The notes under the pieces were generated by a model. The model saw only the letters and a program-made list of their open reading frames with translations, was not told where the DNA came from and made no database searches. DNA of 64,000 nt, taken from positions 19,549-83,548 of the forward strand of contig MU616609.1 of assembly GCA_025201705.1 (NCBI GenBank), read 5' to 3'. Position numbers and translations under genes: made by a program. The DNA comes from Dissophora ornata (lineage: Eukaryota > Mortierellomycota > Mortierellomycetes > Mortierellales > Mortierellaceae). Shown one piece after another: positions 21,027 through 33,788 of the stretch (its first letter is position 1; every line of letters starts with the position of its first letter).

Positions 21027-24000
21027 ATGGACGACAGAGGCAACCGCAAGCGCAGGCTTGCTGAGGAGACAGGACTACCCAGCCAGGTCGCTTCTTCTCC
21101 CACCACCAACGGAGCCCCGGCAGCACCCTTTACCCCACCAGCCAACAAACGACAGTACACAGGAAGCGGTAGCGCAAGCCCACTTAACATTGCCAAAGAC
21201 GACACTGAAAACATGTCAACCGCCGAGGTGAGAAAAAGAAGTACTCAAAAGAGCTAGCTTTACCAGGCTACCTTCGACAATTGGACATTGCGACCGATAC
21301 GGACGATCCATGTTGATTTGAACGTCTCTTATCGTATCAATCGAGTACAGGTGTTTGAGGTTCTGGATAAGGGCTAATCATGACTGAATTTGTCGCTGCT
21401 TCGTGTTTAGGGAGTGCTTCTCAGCTTCCAAAAGGAGGCTATCTGGAGACAGATGCAGGAATATAGACGAGAGGCGGCAAGGGCACAAGAACGGATAAGC
21501 CGTGTGGAGGAGAAGCAATCATGTTACGATGCCCAGATCAGTGTCCTCGATGCCTATTGGAGCAAGGTACACCTCAGTTGAACATGTCGCCCATTAAAGT
21601 TCACACCTGGCGATGTTTGGTCGAACTGTTGTTAATCTTCCATTTCTCTTGTATTCATAGCTGCAGGATGACCTGAGGGCATTTATATCACGGTCGAAAA
21701 TTGTTGTTGACAGAGATGACATGGTCTTGAAAGGTATGGTGCGCCCTTGGGAATGGCTACTGAGCATCTCTGCAAATGTATAGACCCCATACTAAGCACG
21801 CAACCCCGCTCTCCCGTGTGTGCTCCAGATGGAAGTAGTTTTGCATTATTACTTCTACCTGACGCTGAGTCTGGACAACAACAGCAGGAAATTCGAGAAC
21901 TTACTAAGGACGCAACAGAACCTACAGTGGAGGCTGCAGCAGAACGTACAAAGGAAATCGCTCTGAAGTTGATCCGTATAATAGAGTCATGGGCAGAACA
22001 ACGCGACAGTTTTTGGACCACCAGGAACGGATCGGGTAAGAGAGAAGCGCTCACTGGTTTTGGTGCTCAAGCGACTCGTATACGAATGACTGACTAATTC
22101 GTAATATCATGTAGACCCGATCTTACAAGAGAGCAGTGCGCTTCAGCAACTCACAGCAGAGTACAATAATATCACACAACAATTCAAGAAGGGGCAATCA
22201 GACATCGACCGTCTGCAGGCAAAGTGTCACGAATTCACGGATCAGGTCTTGCGTCTCAAGAATGAGTTGGAGATGACGAAGAACCGCCTAAATGAGACAT
22301 CTGAGGATTTGGACGACTCTGCAGAGAGGCTGCGGCGGATACATGGCAACATTGAGCGCGAAAAGAACGCAACTGAGATGGCGGCAACACGCAGCACAAT
22401 ACTGTCTGATGCAGCCACCCTATCCGCTACATCTCTGAGTGACTTGACGGAGGCTTCGCGAGAGGAGTTACTGCAGTTCCGTCGACTGGCGATTTCTCGC
22501 CTGACCGAACTTGAAGAAATGAAGGCACAGAGGACTCAACTGCGGGAAGAATTGGACAAGGCTCGCACTCAACTAGGTCATCTATCGGATGAGAAGATTC
22601 AGGACTCGCAGCACGTTAGATCGCTCTTGGTACAGATCCAGTCTATTCGTCATGAAGCTGACTATAATCGAAGTGAAATGCAGAGGTTAAGGTCAGAGCT
22701 GGACGACCTTCACGCGAGTCGCCGCAGGTTCGTAGACACGCTAGAGACTGAGGAGAAGAACCGACGGGCAACTTTGGAGGCTGAACTCAAAAAATTGGAG
22801 AGCGACATCACCCGCGTCAGAGACAGCCGCGATCGCTTCCAGCAAATGTATGAAAACCGCTGCACCAAGGACGACTATGAGATGCAGCAGAATCAAGAAA
22901 TCCGGAAGATTGCCAACACGCGAAAGGTAAAAGCACAATAGCTGATTGACAGGCCTCATATGATGAATCACAAAGGGAATCTATAGACGTGCTGACGCTT
23001 TGCCACTGCCACTGTACATGACAGGATCGTATTACGTCTCTTACGACAGAGATTCAACGGCTTCAAACAATGTTGGCTACCACTTCGGATGACTGGGATT
23101 CGTACGCCTTTTATTTGAAAAGCCCTAGTGACAAAGCAACCCTGACGGACTTAAGAAGCAAACTTGAGACAGCCGAAGAGCAAATCAAATCCCTCAGTAT
23201 CGACCTTGAATCATTTAAGGAGACCGCACTCCAGGTACGCGACCTTGCTACAGTAAACGCCTCCGAGAGCCAACTCAAGGAACAGGTTGAAGCGTTGTCA
23301 GCTAAATTGGCACAGCTGGACAGCCTGGTTGGGTCAGGGGCGGATGACAACATCAAGGCACTTGTTGCTACCATTGAAGCCAAGGAAGATGCTATAAAAC
23401 GTTTGGAACTCAAGGTTCAGGCCCACGAGGCTGTGCAGGCACCGTTGTTGAACGAGCTCCACACGGTCGCCAATGCTTGGGGACAACTCGAGGAGGCTAC
23501 GTCCCGCAAGGCAATTGATCTTGCGCAGAAGGAGGATCTGATCTTTAAGTTGTTGTCGGACAAGACCAGACAAGAGTCGAAGTGCAACAACCTCATTCGA
23601 GCCAAGGAACAGAGCGCAAATATGACGGCCGTAATGAAGCGCCAATCGGACATGCAACTGGACCAGATTCGTAGATTGGAGGAGCGCGAGAAGACTTTAA
23701 ACGATCAAATGGTGAGCTGCAAGAAGATACTTTCGGAGAATTGTTTGCCTGTCTAGGGTCTGTCACTGACATTCACTTGTTTTGATATCCATTGCAGGCC
23801 ACGTTGGAGAAAGAGCAGATGGTACTCAATGTCGAGGTCACTGTCCACAAGTCCAAGCTTCAGGAGTTCACCCAACACAATACCAGCTTTAAGGAAAAGT
23901 TTACAAAGCAAGAGGAGCGTCTGGTCGAACTGCAGATAATACTCAAAGAGCGGACGGATGCATATGATAGCGAGGCGGCAGCTCGAAAGCGACTGGTGGA

Positions 24001-24274
24001 AGAAGCAGAGACGATGAAGCGCAAGATCGAGGAACATGCAAAGAAGGCGGAGGGATCTTCGGGAGACAGCGAGGCAGCAAAGCAGGCAGCACGGTATCTG
24101 AAGCTGCTAAAGTGCCCGGCATGCGACGTGAACTTCAAGTCGCATGTGATCCTGCGGTGTATGCATGTATTCTGCAAGAGCTGCATGGACAAGCAGATGG
24201 AATACCGTCAGCGCAAGTGTCCGACGTGTCGCGAGAATTTTGGAGCCAAGGACGTGAAGGAGATCTATCTCTAG
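21027..24274 (+). CDS. BRE1: E3 ubiquitin ligase for histone H2B, Bre1 type
   Basis: RING ligase that, with Rad6-type E2, monoubiquitylates histone H2B in the nucleus. Exons: 21027-21227, 21411-21566, 21661-21733, 21784-22035, 22115-22926, 23025-23711, 23798-24274; 885 residues. The disordered N-terminus contains a basic RKRR. GVLLSFQKEAIWRQMQEYRR is the conserved Bre1 N-terminal helix. Almost all of residues 80-820 is predicted coiled coil. The C-terminal RING (about 832-870) has CPACDVNF, LRCMHVFCKSCMD and KCPTCRENFGAKDV, with the full C3HC4 set. Size lies between yeast Bre1 (700) and human RNF20 (975). Every exon joins in phase with GT-AG introns. Confidence 0.92.
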
Positions 24275-25197
24275 ACGTTCGCTGTCTACCACCTCTTTTA
24301 TTTCCATTTTTTATGTTCATGTTTTTTTTTTTTTTTTTGGGGGAGAAAAGGTTTCTTTATTTACTCGCATCGCGTTCATACGGCGTTGTGAGATCATGGA
24401 TAAAGCCCGTTCTACCTTACATTCATTCCCTTTGTATCATAGTCTCCACTTTTCTTTTTTCCCTTTTTCTTTGCTGTACTTGTAGTGCTTTTGTCAACTT
24501 GATGGTCGATAACTAATACAGCCGCTTGTAATAGTGGCAGAGTGAACCTGTTCCTAGAAAAATAACCCCACTCAGCCAAAACTTGGTTTTCTGCGACATG
24601 AGAAAAGTAGATTACGAAGTTAGGAAACCACGTTGTGGATGCCAACGGTCAGATTATTGTGTGTCATGGCACACGGACACGCATTCTTTTTATAGCCTGC
24701 ACTGGGGGTGATTTCATATAACGAACCTTGTTGCGATGCTGATCTCCCTGGAGAGAGGAAGAAGAGAGGGAGGGAGAGAGACAGAAGAGAAGGAGAGGAG
24801 AGAGCAGGCCCAGATGGTGGACATGGACGCATCTTTTTGGGAGACAGTGATGGCATCGACAGCGAGAGACCAGGCAGGCTCACCTGTTCTTTCTTTGAAC
24901 AAAGAGATTGCTCTCGGGTGCTCACTGACTGCCCTTCAGCTCTGTTTAGTATTGGCACTACATCGGTGTCGATTTCGTGTTTCTGTGTGCCACACACACA
25001 CGGAATGCAATTAACGCTCGCACTGTGGGTTTTTTTTTAGAGTTGCTCGCAGCAGAGTGCCATCATCATCTTTTCCTCCATCCCATCCTCATCCCATCCA
25101 CTTCCGCATCCTCATCCCTGCCCCACCTGCCTACCTACCCACCCTCTCTCTCTCTTCATTCAAATACCCAGGATCCCCTCCCCCTCACACAACTACA
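24275..25197. other. Intergenic region, BRE1 to septin
   Basis: No gene seen. A GA-rich tract lies at about 24750-24815, a T run at 24323-24338, and a C/T-rich promoter tract at 25070-25197 leading to the septin ATG. Confidence 0.5.
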
Positions 25198-27280
25198 ATG
25201 GCTCACGTAAGGGGACCTCTCTGCTTTGCCTCTCTCTCTCGCTTCCACCCGCACTCCGTCATCAACACCTCCAGGAACATTGTCCGTACTGACCTGAATG
25301 CACGATGCTGCCATCCTACCTCCCCAATCTCCTACAATCAAATAGCGCATCGGACGCAGAAAGAACGTCAAGAAGGGATTTCAGTTCACCCTGATGGTTG
25401 TCGGTAAGGATCCCCCCCATTCCCCCTCGCGACCATCGCAAAGAGATTACCAGCGGGACGAATAGCCCGATATCAGCCCGCGTTGAAATGACCCGGTGTG
25501 CCCTGCATACGATAAACCCCCCTGACGCTCATATCCCCTTCTCCTCCGATATTGCTCCGTCCTATTTTCTAGGCGCCTCGGGTCTTGGCCGCACTACCTT
25601 CATCAACACGCTGTGCGATGCTGATGTTGTCCCCAAGCGCGAGTGCGACGAGCCCGACATGGCCCACGTCGAGGAGGGCATCAAGATCAAGCCCTACACC
25701 GTCGGTAAGTCATACCATCCCCACTGCTCCTTTCACACCCACATTACGCCTTTTTTTTTTGTTCGTTATCTCACACCTGCCCTGAGCATCTTTGGCTAAT
25801 AATTTGCGACAATTGCTTTTACCCCCTAATATCAGAACTTGATGAGGATGGTGTCAAGATCTCGCTCACCGTTGTCGATACCCCCGGCTTTGGTGATATG
25901 ATCGACAATGAATACTGGTAAGTGTGATCGCTGGTCATTGTGAAACAGCAAACTGAGGCCATGATGTCGCCACTTGCATCCCTCCTTCTGCTTTCGCCTT
26001 TACCCTTTCATGTCCATCAGGAGTGTAGTTTGTGAAAGAAAAAAAAACGAAACTAAACCCCTTGGCGCGCGACAGAACTCGCGACATCTCATTGGCAGAC
26101 CTATCTCCTGCCAGTTGATATCCCTAATTTAACCATGCCCCTGGTTCTAATCACTGAATAGCTTCCAAGAGATTCTCGGATATCTGGAGCGACAGTACGA
26201 TGATATTCTGTCCGAGGAGTCCAGGATCAAGCGTAACCCCCGCTTCCGCGACAACCGCGTCCATGCCCTGCTCTACTTTATCACCCCCACTGGCCACAGG
26301 TAAAAAATAACAGGAGATCGACTGATCATTGGGCTCCATGGTGCGAAATGTGCTCGAAACAGTGGCGTTTTTAATCTCTTTGCTGACGTTTATTTTGATG
26401 TCCTTTTCCATTGCTGTCTTTTTAGCTTGAGGGAGATTGATATCGAGCTCATGAAGCGCCTGAGCCCCAGAATCAACGTCATTCCAGTGATCGGAAAGGC
26501 CGATACCTTCACCCCTGTCGAGTTGGCAGACTTCAAGAAGAGGGTATGTCCTAAATGCGACGCGCTTTATTTATGTGCACGAGCTGTGTGCTTGATCGCA
26601 AACCAATACTAATACTAATGCACGATGTGGATTTGATCGTCATAGGTCATGGAGGACATTGAGCACCACAACATCCCAATTTACAACTTCCCCTATGACC
26701 CCGAGGAGGATGACGAGGAGACGATTGATGAGAACAGCGAGCTTCGTTCTCTTCTCCCCTTTGCGCTAATTGGATGCGAAGAGGAGATCATGGTAAGCGG
26801 CCGTAAGGTCCGTGGCCGACAGTACCCATGGGGCATTGTTGAGGTCGACAATACCCAGCACTGCGACTTTGCCAAGTTGCGTTTTGCGTTGCTCAGGTAA
26901 AGAAAGCCCTTCAAAACATGACAGCAAAGGAAAAAAAGGAGCCGACCGGACAAAAAAAAAAAAAAAAAAGCGAGAATTGAGCGATGGGGGGGAGGGACAG
27001 GCTGAGAGGTGTTTAATTGTATCGGGCTCTCTTCGTTGTTTTTGTTATTTTTGCTCGATCCCTCACTCCAAACACACTCAACAAGTGATACCATGAGATG
27101 AGCACACTCGATATGACAACTCTGAGAATCTAACTGTTTTTTTTGTTCCCTTGTCTTCCCATTACTGTTCTATATCACAGCTCGCACTTGCAAGACTTGA
27201 AGGAGATTACTCACGACTACTTGTACGAGAACTACCGTACCGAGAAGCTTTCTCGCAGCGCCGAGAATCTTTCCGAGTAG
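25198..27280 (+). CDS. CDC11: Septin, Cdc11/AspA/Spn3 type
   Basis: GTP-binding filament subunit at the cell cortex and septum. Eight exons: 25198-25206, 25346-25403, 25573-25704, 25836-25917, 26162-26299, 26426-26543, 26646-26896, 27181-27280; 295 residues. The basic region IGRRKNVKKGFQFTLMVVG precedes a P-loop GASGLGRTT, where Arg replaces the usual Lys, a Cdc11-group trait. G3 is DTPGFGD and G4 is GKAD. The septin unique element includes PWGIVEVDN and HLQDLKEITHDYLYENYRT. The protein stops soon after, at NLSE, so it lacks the C-terminal coiled coil of many septins and is shorter than typical Cdc11. The first coding exon is nine bases (MAH). Confidence 0.92.
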
Positions 27281-27663
27281 ATACTGGCTATCGACCGAAG
27301 CAACTCTCGCCTTTCACAGCTATTACACACGCACACCCTATTATTATTATGATCAATGCAATAATCGAAACAACCAAACCCCATATACACAAAATAAAAA
27401 AAGAAGGGATGTCCCAATGCCTCAAGAGACAGAAACCCAAGTGGGGGTTGGTTGATGGCAAAAAAAGGAAATACGACTAGTGGTCGATAGAGCACATGGC
27501 TATGCTTTCCAGCCAACCTGAAAGCTTCCCTGGCTTGGGGGAAGGGGGGGGGCGCCTGATCAGGGATATAAAAATCGCAGTCCTGTTAACCATGGCACAA
27601 GTTCTGCTTCTTCTGGTAGCAATTGCTCGACCTTCACCCAATCCATTGCTTTGCAACGTAACA
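27281..27663. other. Intergenic region, septin to PTPA
   Basis: No separate gene. An upstream in-frame ATG at 27496 would add a hydrophobic leader to PTPA, which I judge to be 5' leader sequence. Confidence 0.45.
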
Positions 27664-28940
27664 ATGACAAATCAGGATGAGGCAAAAGCGTCGTTGCCAT
27701 CGTCAGGAGCAGACACGTTCGTCGTGCCTGTGAAATGCATCAAGGATGAGAGCAAGGACCTGCCATTCTTTCAGACGTCAGAGGCTTATGCCCGCATTAT
27801 GTCGTACATCCTCGCGCTTAACACCGCCGTCCTGAATCGCAAAGTCTCGGATCCCCTGCCTGAATCAGAGGTAAACGTCCATGTCTCGTTTTTTTTTTGC
27901 ACAGTGAAATAGCCACTTTCACATTTATTTGTTTACTAACGTGTCTTAATATCCTTTTTTTTTTTTTGGTTGCGTGATACCGGGGGAAAGTAGCCTATCA
28001 AGAAGATCCTGGCTTTGCTGGACACCCTGGACAGCTGGATCACACTCGTACCCCCAAAGCTAGACCCACAACGGTTCGGCAACCTCGCCTTTCGAGAATA
28101 CGTCCTCCTCTTGGAAGAAAAAGCCACTACCATTCTCGAAGACCTCCTCCCCAACCACCTCCACCCCGCCATCAAGGAACTCTCGCCTTACCTCACGCAA
28201 AGCATGGGCCATGGCACCCGAATTGATTATGGATCTGGACATGAGCTTTCGTTTGTCGCCTGGCTATGTTGTTTAGAAATAATTGGATTCTCACCTCGAG
28301 AGGATCATACGGCGGTGGTGTTGAGAGTCTTTGTGAGGTATTTGGAATTGGTCAGGAAGTTGCAGAAAACGTATCAGTTGGAGCCCGCTGGAAGTCATGG
28401 TGTATGGGGACTGGATGATTATCAGTTCTTGCCGTATTTATGGGGGAGTGCACAGTTGAGGGACCATCCTAGGATGAAGCCGATCGCGATTATGCAGCAG
28501 CGATACCTGGAAGATTTTGCACCGGATTACATGTATTTCAGGGCGATTCAGTCGATTCACCAGGTAAAACACCCGGGTGCATTTTGGATTTTCTCTTCGC
28601 GTTTTAAATATGGAGAGGAGAGTATGGAGGGTGTTTTCTAACAGTCGCGACGCAACATCATATAATCTTTTCACATGTATTACTTATTTTGCTCTTTCAG
28701 ACAAAGCGAGGACCGTTTCATGAGCACTCGCCAGTGTTGTTTGAGATCTCGGGTGTGCCGCACTGGACAAAGGTCAACTCGGGAATGATCAAAATGTATA
28801 AGGCTGAGGTGTTGAACAAGTTCCCGGTGGTGCAGCACCTGCTCTTTGGAAGCCTCTTGCCCTGGCGTCCCTCAGATACGTCCGAGGATTTCTCTACTTT
28901 TGCTGTACCTCCACCACCCGCAACAACAATTCCAAGGTAG
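27664..28940 (+). CDS. PP2A phosphatase activator, PTPA/RRD family
   Basis: Prolyl-isomerase-like activator of protein phosphatase 2A catalytic subunits, cytosolic and nuclear. Exons 27664-27870, 27994-28563, 28701-28940; 338 residues (human PTPA 323-358). Conserved features are [29 protein letters not shown], the block [20 protein letters not shown] (PTPA signature), [20 protein letters not shown] and the C-terminal [28 protein letters not shown] start at MTNQDEAK because PTPA proteins begin shortly before the FFQTSEAY block and the upstream alternative would add an atypical hydrophobic leader. It may be the RRD1 or RRD2 type; I cannot separate them by eye. Confidence 0.9.
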
Positions 28941-29202
28941 AGAGAGGGTCAATAAGAATTATAAAAAATAAAACCAAATTACAAACCTATTGGGATGCTA
29001 GGCCATGCATGATGCATGTAAATGCAATGCACGTGCACAATTGGAATGACGCGAACGATGCATACGTGTAGCAGACACTGCTATTGCCGCAGCAGAAGAG
29101 GTGTCCGAACGGCCCCTCTTTTTTTTTCTCTTCATGCCATCTCCACAACGATTGCAAAGACTCATTTGTCGTCCCTCATTCACGAAAACTTTTACGAGAG
29201 CA

Positions 29203-30613
29203 ATGTCTACCGCCATGAAACGCGTCGAACTGGAAGGTTTGCAGTCCCTTCACACCCTCAACAACGCACGAGCGATACCTCGACTCGGTTTGGGTGTCTA
29301 CCAGTCCAGAGCTGGAAAAGAGACCGAGGATGCCGTTTTGTGGGCTCTTCGGGTTAGTTAGTACACTTTGTTAATAGCCGTTTGTAATTCTTTCATATCC
29401 ATGAACCTTCTTCTAATTGACCATGGCACCTTTTTTTTCATTTCTTTTCTTTTCTTTAATCAGGCTGGGTATCGCCATATTGATACAGCAACTTCTTACG
29501 ACAACGAAGAAAGCGTCGGCAATGCCATCCGCAAGAGGTAGCGATATTGGACTCTTCCAGTTTTCGACCTAGCAAAAAGTTTGTGTCTTCATTGCGAGCC
29601 ATAGGAGGATCGTCGCTAACGCTATTTTCTCACACACAAAAAAAAAAAAAAAAAAAAAAAAAGTGGGATCCCGCGCGATCAGATCTTTGTGACAACCAAA
29701 CTGACAGAGGACGATCAGGGCTACGACTCTGCCATCGCGGCGTTGAAACTCTCCTTGGAGAAGATGGGACTGGACTACGTCGGTAACTGCCCTTGCCCCT
29801 TCCTCTGTTTATCAGGGCCGTGTCATTAATATGTCTGGAGACGTGATGATATTTAATCACCTGTCGCATCTCCCTCGAACTTAGATATGTATCTTATCCA
29901 CTCGCCGCTGTGTGGGTCGGAGCTGCGCAATGAGTCCTGGAAAGCACTGGAGACCCTGGTCGCACAGGGGAAGGCCAAGAGCATCGGTAAGAGCCATCTT
30001 TCTTGCCTAATAACTCTTCATTGTACGCGTAAGCATTTTTTTCTTTTACCTTCATAATAACGCGTCGGTTTGGTTTCCAATAGGCGTGTCCAACTACGGT
30101 GTCTTGCACCTCAAGGAGCTCCTCGGCTCCAACCCCACAATCCGACCTGCTGTCAACCAAATCGAAGTCCACCCTTGGTTGATTCGAGCCGACATCATTA
30201 CGTTTTGTGAGTCGCAACATATTGCGATCGAGGCTTACAGCCCACTTTGTCAGGGATTGAAATTACAGGATCCGATATTGAACAAAATCGCGACAAAGTA
30301 TTCGAAATCCCCGGCTCAGGTCTTGATCCGATGGAGTTTGCAGAAGGGTTATATCGTGATCCCAAAGAGTGCAAAGAAGGAGAGAATCGAGCAGAATGCA
30401 GATGTGTTTGATTTTGACCTGGCGGATGGGGATATGGCAATGTTGGACTCGATGAACGAGAACTTCATCTGTGGTAAGTGCTTAGATAGCAAGAGACTTG
30501 ACTGAAAGAGACAGAAACAAGATGAAATGATGCTAACGCCGCCTATCCCATTTCACTTTCATTTTTTTTTTTGGAAACCCATACTAGAATGGGATCCGAC
30601 TGTCGCTCCCTAA
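29203..30613 (+). CDS. Aldo-keto reductase
   Basis: NADPH-dependent carbonyl reductase of the AKR superfamily, soluble TIM barrel. Exons: 29203-29352, 29464-29537, 29664-29782, 29885-29986, 30084-30473, 30588-30613; 286 residues. The catalytic tetrad is visible: Asp57 in HIDTA, Tyr62, Lys87 in TTKL and His120 in YLIHSP. Cofactor-side motifs are [16 protein letters not shown] and [14 protein letters not shown]. It ends EWDPTVAP, the common short tail. The substrate is not predictable. The third exon follows a 25-base A run instead of a pyrimidine tract (see findings). The gene is convergent with the eL33 gene. Confidence 0.92.
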
Positions 30614-31015
30614 CTATACACTGCACCGCCAAAAAAAAACACAGGGGGGGCGCCTTGGCGAAATAAAAAGAAAGAATGCACAAACTGGCTTCGATTTCTG
30701 TCCTCGTATTTCCAGTGCCTCTTTTTGTAAACAAAAGACATTACTTTCTCCAACAAGAATAATCAAAAAAATATATCAACAAACGCTGCGTTGCGGTAGC
30801 AATATGTATTGTTTTCAGAAATATCCATGGATGTATTGGTTTTCCTTTAATGTGTCAAAAGTCCATAGATGATCCGTCGTGGGGTTTATTTAACGAGAAA
30901 CTTAAACTCTAGAAGACGATAAAAGCAAAAGGAGTAGGGAAGATGCAATGTCCGTTAGAAAAACTGTAATAATTCATGGTTGTTGCATTTCATTTTCGTC
31001 CTGATTCACAGCAAA
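30614..31015. other. Intergenic region between convergent AKR and eL33 genes
   Basis: No gene seen. It serves as 3' flank for both genes and is A/T-rich. Confidence 0.5.
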
Positions 31016-31773
31016 TTATCGTGGTTCATACCTGGAAGGGTACATCATCTGTAGAGTTCCCGTGAATCGTCAAAGAGAGAGAAAAGAGAGAGAAGACAAA
31101 AAATATCATCATATCAGTAAAACATTCCAAAAAACACATAAAAAAAATCAAGAAATTGTGAGAGAAACGTACGACGCGGACGGAGGCACCGAACGACTTG
31201 GCGGGCAAGTTGTTGCGGAAACGAGCCTTGACGGCACCGGAACCACCGTGGGCACGGGTGATGCGGCCCCAGATGCAGCGGATCTTGGATCCGTTGACCT
31301 CACGCTTGGCGCGGTAGACAAAGGCAATACGCTTGCCGAGGTAGAAATCGGTGTCGGCAGCAGTCTTCACACCCTCGATCTGGATGAGCGAGATGTCGGG
31401 GCGCTGGTTGCGCTTAGCACGCTTGAATCCAAGAACACGACCTTTGGCGTAAAGACTATATATATTTATAAAGCGGAAGGAAGGGTGGAAAAAAAATGTG
31501 GGGTGGAGTCGACAGAGATGGGTAGGAGATTAGCTGTCTGATGCTGTTCGTTGTAGAGATGCTGTAAAAAGAGTCCATATGAAGTCCGTTGATTCCATTG
31601 AGGTTGGGACATTCAGTCTGAGCTCCGTTGGTGCGATCTGATCTGATTTGCGACTCAAAAGCTGTCAAGTAATGATCCCGTGCTGATGAGATTGTCGTTG
31701 GTGGTACGTTGAAGTACCATGCTGGGTCCGGGAGAGTGCGCAAAATCGCACACTTGCGTTCTTTGCTTATCAT
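31016..31773 (-). CDS. RPL33: Large-subunit ribosomal protein eL33 (L35Ae)
   Basis: Component of the cytosolic 60S subunit. The minus-strand main exon 31455-31173 encodes [51 protein letters not shown] and [17 protein letters not shown]. After donor GTACGT the last exon 31048-31016 adds [10 protein letters not shown] and TAA. This matches the eL33 family over its length. The N-terminus is unresolved: the main exon begins with the third base of a codon after a TATATAG acceptor. A 20-nt exon at 31773-31754 (MISKER plus two bases, donor GTGTGC) fits the phase and is my best candidate, but other small exons are possible. The body is certain; the start is not. Confidence 0.8.
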
Positions 31774-33788
31774 AGAGATGAGCTACTGTTCAATCAGGCT
31801 GGGAGTTGCTACTTCAATCATAGGTTCCCCATGAACTGAAGGACACAACTCCTGGCTGCCAAGGTGGCCGTCGTGATTGATGCCGATCGTTGTGTTGCCA
31901 TTAATATTTGCTTTCTTTTTTTGAGTCGCCAAATGCGTCCTGTACTCCTGAAAGAGTTGTCATGGAGATGCTGCTTTGGTGCGCCACCAGATGATAATTC
32001 ATCATTGTTGCGCCCTTTTGCGATGATGCATCTCCTTCCAGAAAAAATATGTTTTCTCTAACAATGGTGGGTGCCGATTGCGGATTTGCGGATATTTTGG
32101 TGCGAATCGTTGAATCGATGGACGGATGGATCGATGGTTTTCTGCTATGCATCCATGGGTGTTTTGCTGCTCCCATGACAAGCTGTGTCCCGCCAAAGCA
32201 TTGATCGTATTCGACCACTTAGAACAGTCACGCACCGAGACATTGTGCTGGTTAATTGAAGCTGAAGAGAGGGAGATCCCATTGTCCCAAATGCAGCAGG
32301 AATCTTATTCCCTGTCCACATCGCTTAAGGGTACATGGACTCTACACACACACACCCAGTTCCTGAAATGGAACGCTCGCGTGCTATTTGCAGGGACGAT
32401 AAATGACGCGACGACATAAAACATACACCGACACATACGCATACACTTACACATACAGCACCATATAAGCAGCCCCAAGTAGCCCACAATAGCGCCTATT
32501 CTCTACAAGAGAGATATGAGAGACTTCACCTCGTATTGTAAGCATGAGACAAATCGATCGTTTTTTGAGCACGTTATGGACAGGAGTAGAGTCATAGCTG
32601 TTGCTTTTTGTCCACCCCCCGAGATCTACTCATATGGCCAGTTAATCGTGGTTGTACTAAATGTGTGTGCTTTGTGATGGAATATGTGGGCATGCGAACC
32701 GGATTACATCGACGGCTAGCTTGGATTCCCATGGTCCGAAGGTGACAGGAGTTTATCGTGAGTGAACAGAGGGGGGATCTCTTAGGTACATAATCATCGC
32801 CTGTTGCTCTGTGGGTGGTCCAATACACAAGGAGTCGTTCCTTAGAAATACAAGCACTATTCCTATGCACTGTACATGTACATATAAACGATGTCTCTAT
32901 GAAGCTGTTTTGACCCAATGCTGGGCTTAATCTCAGCATCTCTTGGGGATCATTGATTTGTCACAGTAGGCAACAAACTCGGTGGCCTAGCTCATTAAAT
33001 TGAAGTAAAGAGAAGATAGTTATGTGTAGTGCTGGCAGAGAACAGGTAAATAAGAAGACCCCAGAAGAAATGAAAAAAAAAAAAAAACATTCCAAAGCTT
33101 AGAGTCGTTCTCTCATTCTTTAGGACGCTCGAGCACGCCTGTCAGACCAGCTTTCTATACAAGGTCAAGAGTCTCAAGGAGAGTTTAAGGCAAACAAACG
33201 CCTGCAGCAAATCGAAGTAGTATATCGGAAGAGTCCCATCTTTACTCTTCGCGGGCTTTCGCCACTAGGCTAGCCTGCAAAGAGCATGAAAAGAAATATC
33301 GCACCAGAACTGATTTTCTCAATAAGGACGGCGTCGACCTGTCAGATCGAAGTTACTCTGGAGGCATCAGGGTCCTGAGAGAGTGAACGCCGATGGGTAG
33401 TTCAAGAATTCCACATGACATCACTATCAGCATACATATGATACCCTGTTGATGGCACACACGACGCGCCCCATTACTTGGACTTGCGTGTTCGAAGACT
33501 CGCTAACAAAATAGAACGTGGCTGCCAAAACACGAAATGATCTGTTATATTCCTTATGAACCACCACACCTCAGATTCGAAGGCAACCTCTATTTTCTCC
33601 GGTCGTCATAGTATATTTGCTGATTGCTCAGCGATTGATGCAATGATCAAGATCCTGGTTGTTATCAATGGAAAGACTTTCGAAGTTTCGATTTATTAAC
33701 TATTAATGTAAATTTACTAGAAGTGAATATGTATATTATGAACATTTAGATGTCGTGCTGATGTATGAGAGGCTCTTGTTTTCACATC
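31774..33788. other. Gene-poor region between eL33 and the MscL-like gene
   Basis: Nothing recognisable. The eL33 promoter lies at the left end. A weak coding-like plus-strand stretch at 33120-33400 has several stops and no family resemblance I can name. Confidence 0.45.

Noticed and set aside
27496..27663. Upstream in-frame start of the PTPA gene
   Set aside because: It would add a hydrophobic leader that cytosolic PTPA proteins lack; the ATG at 27664 fits the family better.
33120..33400. Possible transposase fragment between eL33 and the MscL-like gene
   Set aside because: Stops in every frame and no recognisable motif.
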